NCBI GenBank assembly: GCA_036897095.1
Contig: JAYMSP010001787.1
Span: forward strand, 1-28,846
Origin: Plantago elongata
Taxonomy: Eukaryota > Streptophyta > Magnoliopsida > Lamiales > Plantaginaceae
Reading direction: 5' to 3'
DNA length: 28,846 nt
In this document: piece by piece, positions 1 to 9,413 of the stretch
How the letters are laid out: each line of letters begins with the position of its first letter
Position numbering within the stretch: position 1 is the first letter of the stretch
Program-made: the position numbers and the translations under genes
The notes under the pieces: generated by a model
What the model was told of the DNA's origin: nothing
Database searches by the model: none
What the model saw: only the letters and a program-made list of their open reading frames with translations

Positions 1-208
1 TAAAAGATTTCTATAATAATCATGGTATAATTCATCAAACTACTTGCATTTATACTCCACAGCAAAATGGCATTGTTGAGCGCAACATCGGCATCTTCTT
101 CAAGTTGCTAGAGCTTTGATGTTTCAGTCAAATATTTCATTGATTTATTGGTCTGATTGTGTATTGACAGCTGCTCATATTATTAACAGGTTGCCTACTG
201 AGGTATTA
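1..208 (+). mobile_element. Ty1/copia integrase fragment (decayed)
   Basis: The translation shows the end of a copia-type integrase core: a short HG-x-x-HQ-x-x-C stretch, then TPQQNG and VER, which is the conserved segment around the catalytic glutamate. After about base 84 the frame shifts by one base and integrase-like residues continue in another frame, so the reading frame is broken. The protein would normally insert retrotransposon cDNA into the genome. Only this part is present. It enters from outside the window and runs into an LTR with no reverse transcriptase or RNase H between, so it is a deleted copy. Family call is confident; the right end is approximate. Confidence 0.85.
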
Positions 209-210
209 AA

Positions 211-383
211 GTTAGTTAAGTTAGTTTAGTTAGTTGATAGTTAGTTAGTTATTTCTTCTTCTTCTCAATATATATATAGTAGCTTCATTTGTAAACCATT
301 GTACATTGTATCATTCTTAGAGTATTTCATCTCCTTCAATCATCAATATAACTTGGTTTATCACATTATCAAGATTATTCTCA
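211..383 (+). repeat. Copia LTR (copy 1), 5' boundary uncertain
   Basis: This stretch resembles 1528-1720 base by base with many differences: a GTTA-rich start, a TATATATAG box followed by GTAGCTTCA, a shared middle, and an end at ATTATTCTCA. It is followed by TGG, the first bases of a typical copia primer-binding site, and then by the receptor-kinase pseudogene. The TATA-like box near 268 would be the LTR promoter. Divergence between the two copies argues against a recent insertion with a matched LTR pair. Confidence 0.75.
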
Positions 384-429
384 TGGATGTCGAGAAAATG
401 ATGATGCAGAATCAGACGATGTAATTTGG

Positions 430-1435
430 CTACTTGATGATGAAGTGGCGGTTACATATTCTGACGAATGCAACCACCGGTGGATTAAGAATTGGCAATG
501 GACCTCCATCAAGCACCTGAGCCGCTAACTTCATCATAGGTCGTGAACTGATGATCCGATTGGCACACCAGAGGCCTACGATCATCATCCAAACAAATTC
601 ATCCTCGTTGTGGTCAGAAACTATTTCGGGATCAGCTGCCTCATGAAGTCTTCTGGTTCCATACATACTCCACGCCCATTCGACCAAGTTTACTCTGCCT
701 TCTCCGGACCCGTAATGGACAACTTTCTTTCCAATAGCTATTTCCAATGCCACCACACCAAAACTATAGACATCTGTTTCCTTGCTAGCATTGACTCCCT
801 ATGTAAGTAACTCCAGATCCATCTATCTGAATGTCCCAGCAGGGTTCGTTGAATAAGATCCCCTACCATGATCAGCCAGGCGAGCAAGTCCAAAATCCCT
901 TAGGCGGACCTTGAGTTCCGCATCTAGCATGACGTTACTAGACTTGATATCCCGATGCAAAACACATTTACCACAAGATTCATGTAGATAGTGCAACACA
1001 ACAGCCAAATCTTTTGCAATTTGGAGCTTGATCCCCGAGTTCAACACACTTCGTGTGTTAAAGAGATGGATATCTAAGCTTCCATTAGGCATGTACTCAT
1101 AAACAAGGAGAAGATCTTCTCTTCTTTCATGGCACCATCCAATGAGCCGCACCAAATTTTTATGCCTCAGTTTGCATATGCTTGTCACTTCTGCTTCATA
1201 TCCCCTTTCGCCCTCCCCAAAATTATTACAAATCCTCTTCACATCGATATCCAAATTGAATCCATCAAGACGGCCTTGATAAACGAAACCAAAACCTCCC
1301 TTGCCGAGAATTTTATCATCTGCAAAACCATTGGTCGCATTCACGAGATCAACGTATGTGAAGCGCATAGGGGCTGCATTTTGGTGAACTTGATCAAAAA
1401 TCTCTGAGAGACCAGAGGTTCATCGACTCCCGCCT
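430..1435 (-). pseudogene. L-type lectin receptor-like kinase, kinase-domain pseudogene
   Basis: Read on the minus strand this is most of a Ser/Thr kinase domain of the lectin-receptor-kinase type. Visible in order: RFTY, the glycine loop GKGGFG, VKRI with the ATP-binding lysine, a C-helix YEAEV, HKNLVRLIGWCHE, LVYEYMPNGSLD, the catalytic HRDIKSSN and DFGLARL (823-1368). After GTFR there is a stop. A second frame (430-756, extending to about 790) resumes with ETDVYSFGVVALEI, NLVEWAW and SRPMMK, the C-lobe. At least one frameshift therefore lies in the activation segment. No lectin domain, signal peptide or membrane span is present. Family members sense signals at the plasma membrane; this copy should not make a full kinase. 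It lies antisense between two copia LTRs. Confidence 0.88.
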
Positions 1436-1527
1436 GTGTTCCAGATGATGTATCTTGTCCACAGTTTACATAGACTCCTGGATGTTTTCCTTTCTCATTT
1501 CTGGAAAAACACATATGTATACGGTTC

Positions 1528-1720
1528 TCTTAAGAGAAGTTATAGATAGTTAGTTATAGTTAGTTAATATAGTTAAGTTAGTTATCTTTAGTTATCTTCT
1601 TCATTGTATATATAGTAGCTTCAAGTATGAACCAAACTATTGTATCAATCATTCTTGGAGTATTCATCTCCATCAAATCAATATACAAACTGGTTCATCA
1701 TATTATCAACATTATTCACA
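1528..1720 (+). repeat. Copia LTR (copy 2)
   Basis: Homologous to 211-383. It starts near TCTTAAGAG, has a GTTA-rich segment, a TATATATAG box near 1603, and ends at ATTATTCACA directly before a primer-binding site, as a 5' LTR should. The canonical TG start is not evident (TC in place of TG), so the left end is approximate. Confidence 0.8.
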
Positions 1721-1729
1721 TGGTATCAG
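1721..1729 (+). other. Retrotransposon primer-binding site
   Basis: TGGTATCAG immediately after the LTR is the typical copia primer-binding site, complementary to the 3' end of initiator methionine tRNA. The match ends after nine bases, where TT replaces the usual AG. Confidence 0.75.
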
Positions 1730-1912
1730 TTGAGAATCGATTGATCATCGTTCATTGAATCGATCATACTATTTCTTCGGCTTTCAAATCATTACTTTCG
1801 TCTCTGTGCTCTTGCCATATCCGATCAATCTTCCGGCTGGCAGTTATTTCTTGCACAATTGACGGTTATTTGAGCAGTTATTTCATTGCTCTTCAGTTTT
1901 ATTCCGGCGTCA

Positions 1913-2815
1913 ATGGTGGATTCTTCCTCTTCAGGCGGCACTGCCGTTCTTCATCAATCAGGGGCTCGATCACCGGCCGTTTCCCGTGTCCGATAGTCCC
2001 TCAACCCTGTAGAAAACCAACTTTCCCCATATTTTTACCATCCATCTGATCATCCAGGTCTGCAGATCATTTTTGTTATCTTCAATGGCGATAATTACGA
2101 TTCTTGGAGTAAATCTGTGATTCGCGCCTTACAAGTGAAGAACAAATTAGCCTTGATTGATGGCTCCCTTCATGTACTTGACGTGGGTGATTTCGAGCTA
2201 TATGATGCGTATGAGAGAGCTAATGCTCTGGTTATGGGTTGGATAAACTTATCCCTTCATGATGACATCAAGAACAACTTGTTGTACTGCAATTCTGCTA
2301 GAGATGCTGGCTTGAGATTCAATCCAGATATGCACAATCTGATGGACCTAGAGTCTTCACCCTGGAGAAGAATCTTGGTGCCATGTCAAAAGGTTCGATG
2401 TCTTTAACACAATATTACATCTACTTCAAGGGTATTTGGGATGAATACATTAAGAAGTTACAGGCATGTTTTGGCTACTTCAAAGGTATTTGGGATGAAT
2501 ACATTAGTTACATGCATGTTTTGGCTTGTTCTTGTGGTGCTCTATCAAGCTGTAAATGTGAGCTTATTCAAACTCAAATGCTCACTCAGCAAAAGGATTT
2601 TGTTATGAAATTCTTGGTTGGCTTGGATGAGTCTTATGCCCATCTGTGTAGCCACCTTCTTCTGCAGAAACCACTTCCGTCACTATCTCAAGTATACTTC
2701 AATTATCAACATAATCAACTTTCTTCAACAACACAAACTACAAATGTATGTTGATCGGATGGGACTCATTCGAACTTCCATAAGTTCTGAACAGAGCTTC
2801 AACTACTTTATTTAA
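1913..2815 (+). pseudogene. Ty1/copia gag pseudogene
   Basis: From the ATG at 1913 the frame reads a serine-rich start, meets an in-frame TAG at 1994-1996, then continues with the typical copia gag opening (SDHPGLQ, then NYDSWS, then LQVKNKLALIDGSL). Near 2390 the reading moves to another frame that continues the gag (FKGIWDEY, LMQQ-like and FLVGLDE motifs) to about 2754. Gag forms the particle around the element's RNA. There is no CCHC zinc knuckle, protease or other pol domain downstream, so the element is truncated. The next sequence is featureless and AT-rich. A 54-bp duplication lies inside. Confidence 0.85.
2421..2525 (+). repeat. 54-bp in-frame tandem duplication inside gag
   Basis: The block starting CTACTTCAAGGGTATTTGGG at 2421 is repeated from 2475. 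Both copies encode YFKGIWDEYI, followed by a diverged tail ending TGTTTTGGC. The period is 54 bp, or 18 codons, so the frame is kept. Confidence 0.9.
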
Positions 2816-3247
2816 ATTAAATACATTTTCTTTAAAATAAAATAAATCACTTTGTAAATATTTAATTAATGAAGGATTGTCTATGAATTGTTAATGGTAT
2901 GAATAAAAGTCAAATTCACGGTGTATAAGCAATCCGCCCTTATAATACTATTATGTATTATGCTACTAATGTATTTTGGCTATGCAATTATACAATGTAT
3001 GACCATATTAATGAAAACGAAATTTAAATTAAATCAAAATATCTATCGAGTGTCACACAATAAATTATTACATATGCAAGCTTATTATCGTTATGCCATC
3101 ACATCATGGATTAAATGGATTTAGATGATGAGGCTAGTGGAGTATCAATACAACTCCATGCTATAAAACTAAAATTAAAAATGAGGAAGTATAATTGAAT
3201 TGTAACTACACCATTGCAGTAGATAGATATCAAACTGCAAGGGAGAA
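2816..3247. other. AT-rich spacer, no gene seen
   Basis: The stretch is very AT-rich with only short, unconvincing open frames. I see no recognised domain or repeat. Its right part may be the 3' flank of the minus-strand TFIIIC fragment. Confidence 0.6.
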
Positions 3248-3283
3248 AACAGCAGATTGTATCATCAGTACTAATCTGCTGTT
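3248..3283. repeat. 11-bp perfect inverted repeat (hairpin)
   Basis: AACAGCAGATT (3248-3258) is followed after 14 bases by its exact complement AATCTGCTGTT (3273-3283). It lies about 60 bases downstream of the TFIIIC-fragment stop codon, where a 3' UTR would be. Confidence 0.85.
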
Positions 3284-3343
3284 TCTACCTACATCATTAC
3301 ATAAAGTCTAAAAAACAATTTTTGGTGCGAGCTGACAATCATG

Positions 3344-5741
3344 TCAAAAAGTAAGATGATCTTTCAAGACCTGCCTAGCAAGATCATGTGATCCAGATTT
3401 CTTGTAAATCAAGTGCAGATTGTAAGCTGCCTCTCGGCGAAGATCACAGTAGCCTGGACTCTTACTGCGTGTGCCATCTAGATTTTCATTGGCAAGTGCT
3501 GGAATCGGATGATCCTCCTCACGAATTTCTAACACCTTTTCGTAAAACGTAACAGCCAAAGAAACCATACCAATGTGATGGTATGCCCGAGCAATATTGT
3601 ATAGAGATTCCTGCAAATATCGAGGTTTATGATAAAAAGCAATGTCATGTACTGATTCTTGTATAGGTAAAAGTTCGACGATAAACTTGAGACAGCAATA
3701 ATACACAAGCTCGAGGGTAACAACATTGAATATTGAGCTACAATCATATGAACGAAAGCCTGTAATCTGGACAATTTGAGTGGAGCAACATGACATATCA
3801 CCTAACCTGGCTGTTATTGCAAATTCTGGCATTGTTAAAGAGAAAAGCAAGTCCTTGTAATACAGTCTGATGTTTGTTTTGAAGTCTGAAGTCAAGGGCC
3901 AAGTTTATCAAGGAAGTTCCTGAAAGAAAACAGAAGAGGAAAACGATTGAGCAACGAATTTCCTTTTCCCACATTAATAAAAGAAAAAAAAGGTGATTTC
4001 AAAATGCAACTCCATATATTGGATGGTCAATTCATAAAATTTCCCCTGAACTTTGAAAAATTACTGTCACCCCTCTCTAATATCCGAACTTTAGGGGGAC
4101 ATCACGAGTGGTCCAAACTTCTGATGTGCTATGGTGGCATCAGGCATTGCAGATTTATGTGACAGATACTTACCCACACAAAGGTTGATCAACGGATTGT
4201 CAGGAATCAGTCTATAAGCTTCCAAATAATCTCTAGTAGCTGCTTGGTATTGACTAATCAAGGTGAACAGGTTCCCGGATATAACAATAGGCGGTACATT
4301 ATCTTTGTACTTCACTCTCAAGTTGTGGAGGAACTTTCTGTGTATAGAATCTCTGCTCCTCAACTCTCGACTATTTCTGCAACATATAAGAAAATAGATG
4401 AACAAAAACCAAAAGAAAATAGAGTGCACACAAAAGCATAATTAAGCATGCTTGGTTAGGGACGCGTACTTAAAAAGTACATAAAAAAGCTGTAATCGAT
4501 AAAACAGACTAGATATGTATATCACTGTATTAAATTTCTACCTTTATCTATGTGAGAAATTTTTTATGGCATGAAGTGCTTTGTTATGAGAAGAAGCATT
4601 GTTTACAGAAAGAGGGGCATCACTACCTCATTATTACTTTATAGCAGCAATTCCAAGCAGAAACGCTGTGAGGATGCCTCATAACAATCTGACGCACATA
4701 ATCCCAACCACGTGCAGGGTCGTCAATATGATATGCTATCTCTGCAGGTCAGAACCAATATGAAAATGCTTTAATACTTTTCTCCACCCTCTACTCAACA
4801 TAAACGCTAAGGCAAATATTAGTGGAAAAGAACGTATTTTTTTTTTCGTGATTTCACAAAACTTACGGGCTCCAAGGGTTTGTAGTTCCTCCTTAGTCTT
4901 AACAGACAGTGCGCTGCTTGCCAGTTTCAGACTCAGATTGATGATCTCTAATGCATTCCAGTACCTCTCTATGGATGACAATGACTTGCATAACTATAAA
5001 TGTATAACACAAGATATCTCCAGTTAGAGGAGAGATAAGATATGAATAAAAAATCCACGAACGTACGGGAAAGAAAAATTGAAACAAGAAAAGGTAAGTT
5101 GGACATAAAGGCAGACATCTCTCTAGACAAGATCAAACGATGGTTCCAATACTTCAGGAAGAGATAAATTAAAGGATAATAAGTATATCATTACAATGGA
5201 AAAGTAAATTTCTGGTTTACGATGGACTTTGGACCCTGTGGTTTTCTTTATTCCGCAAGAAACACTCCGCTAAAAGAAGAACTGGCAGGGACACCATGAA
5301 GTCATGAACACTAACATCTTTTTTTTGTCCTGCATTGTTTTGGTCTGCAAGTTGCAGTTGATGATGTTCTATGGCTAATAAATGAGACTGTGGCTCATTA
5401 ATATCTTCTGGCAAAAATTTTACTCGCATCAATGGTTTTCATTTTATATCTGCTATATATAATTGCTGGTTGTCTCTATTTCAGTTCAAAAAACGTGGTG
5501 TGGGATAATTAGTGAGTTTATTGTCATTCTGTGGCCAATAACGATCAAGGGACTATTTTTGCTGAGAGGGAAAGAAAGACCTTGGGATGCTTATAGAGAA
5601 ACACTTGCATGCCAACCAACACAGACCTGAAAAGGGTGTGGGATCCTTAGCAGGCGAAATCGGAAGACTTACATCTAATATCAGATGATGATGCCACTCA
5701 TCTTTTAGAAGATCTGGCAAAGGAGACTCCCGAAGCACTTG
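3344..5741 (-). CDS. TFIIIC subunit 3 (GTF3C3/TFC4-like) TPR protein, C-terminal part only
   Basis: Six exons on the minus strand join in frame: 5673-5741, 4867-4993, 4627-4741, 4174-4376, 3807-3919, 3344-3610. They total 894 nt, 297 residues plus a TGA stop, with GT-AG borders throughout. Landmarks in order: RYWNALEIINLSLKLA, WDYVRQIV, SAWNCCYK, NVPPIVISGN, YLEAYRLIPDNPLINLCVG, LINLALDFRLQNKHQ, ESLYNIARAYHHIGM, then EAAYNLHLIYKKSG and LARQVLKDH at the end. These match plant homologues of the TPR subunit of TFIIIC, which helps recruit TFIIIB for RNA polymerase III at tRNA genes. The family protein is several hundred residues longer. The N-terminal exons are not found between 5742 and the next gene, so this is a truncated copy. 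There are no internal stops. The first exon begins at a splice acceptor, with no start codon seen. Confidence 0.85.
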
Positions 5742-6227
5742 CTGCCAACATAAATTCCATCATAAGAATTAAAATAAGATCCAACCCACTCAAAGTTGCA
5801 TAATTCACTTAAACCATATTAATTCATATCAGGCACCCAGCTTATGATTCTTACAGGAGCTTATGATTTAATATTTATGTTCGATTTCACGAAAAAATGT
5901 ACCCGAAATGATGGGAGATATATTAGCTGATTAGGTAGATAGCTAAATTATAATGATTGTTGTTGTAATTATGATGGTCGAAGTCAGAACTAGTAAAATG
6001 TTGTAGATAATGACCATGAACAGTATGTACTTCCTCCTTAACTACCTAACTTTTTTTCATTTTTTGAATGTTTCAATTGAAACTTTCTAACTGAGAAAAG
6101 AAAATCTTTCATCTGACTACTTAAATTTTTATTATTACTCTCATTTATTTTATCATTATTTTTTCACTCTATCACTTATTTTATTATTCAATTACAACTT
6201 TATTAATATACTACCACTCACAAACTA
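5742..6227. other. AT-rich sequence beyond the TFIIIC fragment breakpoint
   Basis: The left end is intron-like, reading into the splice acceptor at 5742. The rest is AT- and T-rich with no further TPR exon that I can recognise on the minus strand. The breakpoint of the truncated gene must lie here or further right. Confidence 0.55.
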
Positions 6228-6409
6228 TTCCCTCCGTTCCAGAATAAATGTCCATTTACTTCTTAACATGGAGTTTAATGTGTAGTAAAAATGTTGGGGG
6301 ACAAGGGTATATGGGGTGTAAATGTGTTAAGAATGTTGCCAAAAATAAAAATAAATATAGTGAGACGGATATAAAATGAATGACATTTGTTTAGGGACGA
6401 AGTGAGTAA
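6228..6409. mobile_element. Stowaway-type (Tc1/mariner) MITE
   Basis: The left end TTCCCTCCGTTCC continues as AGAATAAATGTCCATT. The right end, read in reverse, gives TTACTCACTTCGTCCC then TAAACAAATGTCATT, an imperfect terminal inverted repeat of about 25 bp with the family's CTCCCTCCGTCCC signature. TA dinucleotides flank both ends (6226-6227 and 6410-6411), the expected target duplication. It is about 182 bp long and has no coding capacity. Confidence 0.85.
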
Positions 6410-6770
6410 TATATAATTAATTCTCCTCAAATTAAGAGAAAAGTAATTTTTTATTAAGATTAATTGGATCGGATTAAATATTATATATTCTATTATATTT
6501 TTATGACTTCTTCAGGAATGGAGCAACCGACGGGGATTTTTACACTCCATATTAATTAATTCCCAAATGGAAAATAATATTCAAAGAGTCGAAGCTGTAC
6601 TTGTTTAGTGTGTTTGGCGTGTGCGGCATGTATTACTTTGTGTCAACACACCTGTTTTATATGGTCCTATGATTCAATTTGCAAATTTGGAAGTTGTAGG
6701 CCTCAATATAAAAGATAGTCACTCATACGAGCATATTTATTTAGGCATGAGTTGATGTTAAAAAACTTAC
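6410..6770. other. Spacer between MITE and peroxidase exon, nothing recognised
   Basis: AT-rich sequence. No peroxidase exon 3 is recognisable on the minus strand, although the splice donor at 6770 points into this stretch. Confidence 0.5.
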
Positions 6771-6959
6771 GAGGGAAGCACCATCTCTGGCGGAAAGAGC
6801 AACAATATCTGCACAAGAAACAGTGCGAGGATATTCTTTTTCCACAGCTTTTTCAATCGTGTTGATATACTTGAAATTTCTCATCCCAAAACTTCTTGAT
6901 GATCCCTTCTCTGATTGTATGCTATTTGAAGTATCCAACAATAGTGAGGCATCACACGA
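6771..6959 (-). pseudogene. Orphan exon of a class III peroxidase (PRX21-like)
   Basis: A 189-nt, 63-codon block on the minus strand opens with SCDASLLLD, the segment around the distal calcium site just after the catalytic histidine in secreted plant peroxidases. It continues with SFGMRNFKYINTI and VSCADIVALSARDG. The FGMRNFKY wording is close to what I recall of Arabidopsis PRX21. A TAG acceptor precedes it and CTC|GTAAGT follows, so it is a complete phase-0 exon. The Gly usual before CDAS is Ser, and a Cys-Pro pair reads Tyr-Pro (EKEYPRT). The exon with the signal peptide and active-site His is absent upstream, and the proximal-His exon is absent downstream. An isolated exon cannot make an enzyme. 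Confidence 0.88.
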
Positions 6960-7462
6960 CTACATTAATTAATTTATAGAGATACAAGGAGACAATATAT
7001 AATCAGCATCAACAATCAATAACAAAACGAAAGACTCAGGTAATATCACTTGATATTTATCTACAAACGTCATATACTTATATTAATAAGGAAAATACAA
7101 GTTTCTATATACTTACAAATTAAAATATACCCCACTTAGACGGCCTTCGTAAAATCATACTCACATTTTGAATAATTTCATGTAGAAAAAAAGGAAGATT
7201 TTTGTTTTTATTTACTTTTTATTAAAATTTTATTTTAATTTTTCATTTTAACTTTTATTTTTAATCTTCGCTTTTAAACTTTTATTTGATTAAAATTTAA
7301 ACCAATATCATCAAGACATGGAGTACTGGAATTACTTGGTTTGGGTAATTAAGAAAAAGCTCCAAGGTTATTTTGAGTACATGATTTTCTTGGCTCGAGG
7401 AGCTAGGGGGAAACTCGGGGGGACATCTAGTTGGGAACATTTTATTTTTAGTGATCTTAGAA
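6960..7462. other. AT-rich spacer and probable continuation of the LTR-like repeat
   Basis: 7190-7310 is a T/A-rich run with recurring TTTTA words. From about 7318 to 7462 the sequence is more mixed and directly continues the LTR-like repeat at 7463-7792, so it may belong to it. No coding sequence is recognised. Confidence 0.5.
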
Positions 7463-7792
7463 TAGGATTCATTATAAGGCGAACTCAATTATTTGTTATA
7501 GTAAATTTCAGGTCTCAGAAAGGCCGAGTGGATTAATTGGAGGATTACGCAGCCTCCATATACCACTATAATTGTTGTGTTATTTACTTTCCTGAACTTA
7601 CATTCCAGCATTACACACACATTATTACTGCAAAGCACAATCGCATTTATCTATCGCTTAAAGTCTTCCGGTCTCTGAATCTAAGTATCAAAAACCCTCC
7701 AGTTTCTGAGAAATCGTGTTTATTAATAAAAGTTTGAAAAAACTATTCACCCCCCTCTTTAGTCTCTTCCTTTGCTGTTATCTGGACCAACA
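7463..7792 (-). repeat. LTR-like repeat, copy 1, inserted in the LINE
   Basis: On the minus strand it starts TGTTGG directly after LINE reverse-transcriptase sequence. It carries GAGGGGGGTGAATAG, a phrase I associate with plant LTR starts, and later TGGATT-type and CCTCCAATTAATCCACT stretches. The whole segment aligns with 23634-23977 on the plus strand. No second copy flanks the LINE break, and no matching internal retrotransposon domain is seen, so solo LTR, truncated element or another dispersed repeat are all possible. The far end is uncertain; 7463 is where comparison with copy 2 stops, because a Helitron interrupts copy 2 there. Confidence 0.75.
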
Positions 7793-9410
7793 ATTAGTTT
7801 AGAAAGTAAAGGCCTGAGCCTGTGAACAATAATTTTCGAAATAATTTTGTAACTTACGTTACAAAGGCTTATCGGCCTAAAATGAAATGGTAGATAAGGA
7901 CTTTCTATTTTAGGGATCAAGACCACATGAGTTTCATTAAAAGTTTTATCCAAAAAACCCGTATGGAAAAAAAAATTAACAAAAAAACACACACTATTCC
8001 CAATAATGTCCCAACTATGTTGGTAAAAAATGCGTTTAAACCATCGGGACCGGGCGCCTTATCATGGCCAATAGAGTACACAACAAACTTAATTTCATCT
8101 TCTTCTAAAGGCCGCATCAAAGATATATTATCATTTTTGGACAGCGTAGGAACCCTTAAGTTGTGGAAAGGTTTCAGATCAGTAGATGTGGAAGTAACCT
8201 GCTTAGCAAAAAAATTTGAAAAATTGAGCACATAATCGAAGGATCAGAAATCCAGACATCATTTTCATTCTTAAGTCCATGAATTAAATTACATCTTCGT
8301 TGATTAGAAGCATATGCATGAAAATATTTTGTATTGGCATCAGTTTCGCAAATTTTCTTCCTACGGGCACGTTGTAACCGAAAGGATTTTCGATGAGAAA
8401 AAAGGTTTAAAATATTTTCACGCAAAGCAAATTCTTGCGGCCCAAGGATTGAAGGATTCGTGTGTATAATTGATTCAACTTGCTGAAGTTCTTTTGATTT
8501 AATACGAATTTCTTTATTATCCGAAAGATCAACAGGCTTCCATTTAGGAATAGCATACTGCAAACTACTAATCTTTTCATTAAGCAGCAACCCCGCCGCA
8601 TCATTTGTCCAAAGTTTTTCAAGATTTTGCTTAAAAGTCGGGTTAGAGCACCACATGTTTTTAAAATGAAACAGTTTTGGGGGTTGCACCAAATGAGGCT
8701 ATGTATCAACTAAAATCGATTTGTGATTTGGATGTTGGTGCACTTAAAACTCTAACCGTAGTTTGAGGAAAAACACTAAGCCATTTATCATTACCGCATG
8801 CTCGATCTAAACACTCGCAAATAGAATTTCCATAAAAACATCGACTATTCCATGTAAAAAGGGGGCCGTGAAAACCTAAATCTTGAAGCCCACAAGCATT
8901 TAAACAAGAACAAAAAGCATTCATTTTGGTCCAGTTCATACGATATCCTCCCAGTTTTTCACTAGGATAAAAAATTGCGTTGAAGTCACCTAAAACTAAC
9001 CAAGGAGTAGTAGTATTTAAACTAAAAGCAGTTAACTGTTTCCATACCTGAGCTTGGTTTCCAAGGCTTGGGTGTTGATACACATTATTACATCCACCTG
9101 AGCAACCCTATTCTGATCAATCACCCTCACATGCACAATACGGTCTCCAATTCGATGTAGATACACATAAGAATCCCTACCTTTCCACATGATTCAGTAT
9201 CCACCACGCAATTGGTGCTTCTGGCAGAGGCGAATAAACAGCCTTATTAATATACAGGAGCCCAGCCACTATCTGTTCCACCCTTCGGCCAGCCACTTGC
9301 GTATCCATAACAATGGTGACAACCGGCTTGTATTCTTCGATAAGCCTCTCCAGTGCAACCCGGAATTCCGGACGCCCTGCTCCCCTAGCATTCCACGTGA
9401 GTATCTTCAT
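7793..9410 (-). pseudogene. LINE ORF2: endonuclease and partial reverse transcriptase
   Basis: ORF2 starts at ATG 9410 with MKILTWNARGAG, the apurinic-type endonuclease opening with the metal-binding Asn. The usual catalytic Glu of the ETR/ETQ motif reads Asp (VMDTQV). After a broken stretch (9084-9176) the frame gives PWLVLGDFN, then LFTWNS and ECLDRA. The final SDH motif is not intact near 8720. The linker contains NTKYFHAYASNQRR. The reverse transcriptase starts with [25 protein letters not shown] and [22 protein letters not shown], then stops at 7793. At least four frame changes are needed. The intact protein would nick target DNA and reverse-transcribe the element's RNA; this copy cannot. 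Confidence 0.9.
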
Positions 9411-9413
9411 GGA

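Noticed and set aside
384..388. TGGAT after LTR copy 1 as a 5-bp target duplication
   Set aside because: No matching pentamer is found at a corresponding left end, which lies outside the window or was deleted.
610..1407. Open frames on the plus strand opposite the receptor kinase
   Set aside because: They are antisense shadows of the kinase pseudogene; the minus strand has the recognisable motifs.
5217..5432. 71-codon minus-strand frame between two TFIIIC exons
   Set aside because: The exons on either side (ending HLILD and starting LCKSLSSIERYW) join directly in phase 0 and match the family, so this lies in a 679-bp intron. It resembles nothing known.
7193..7310. TTTTA-rich stretch as a possible scaffold-attachment site or origin
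   Set aside because: AT-richness alone does not support a functional call.
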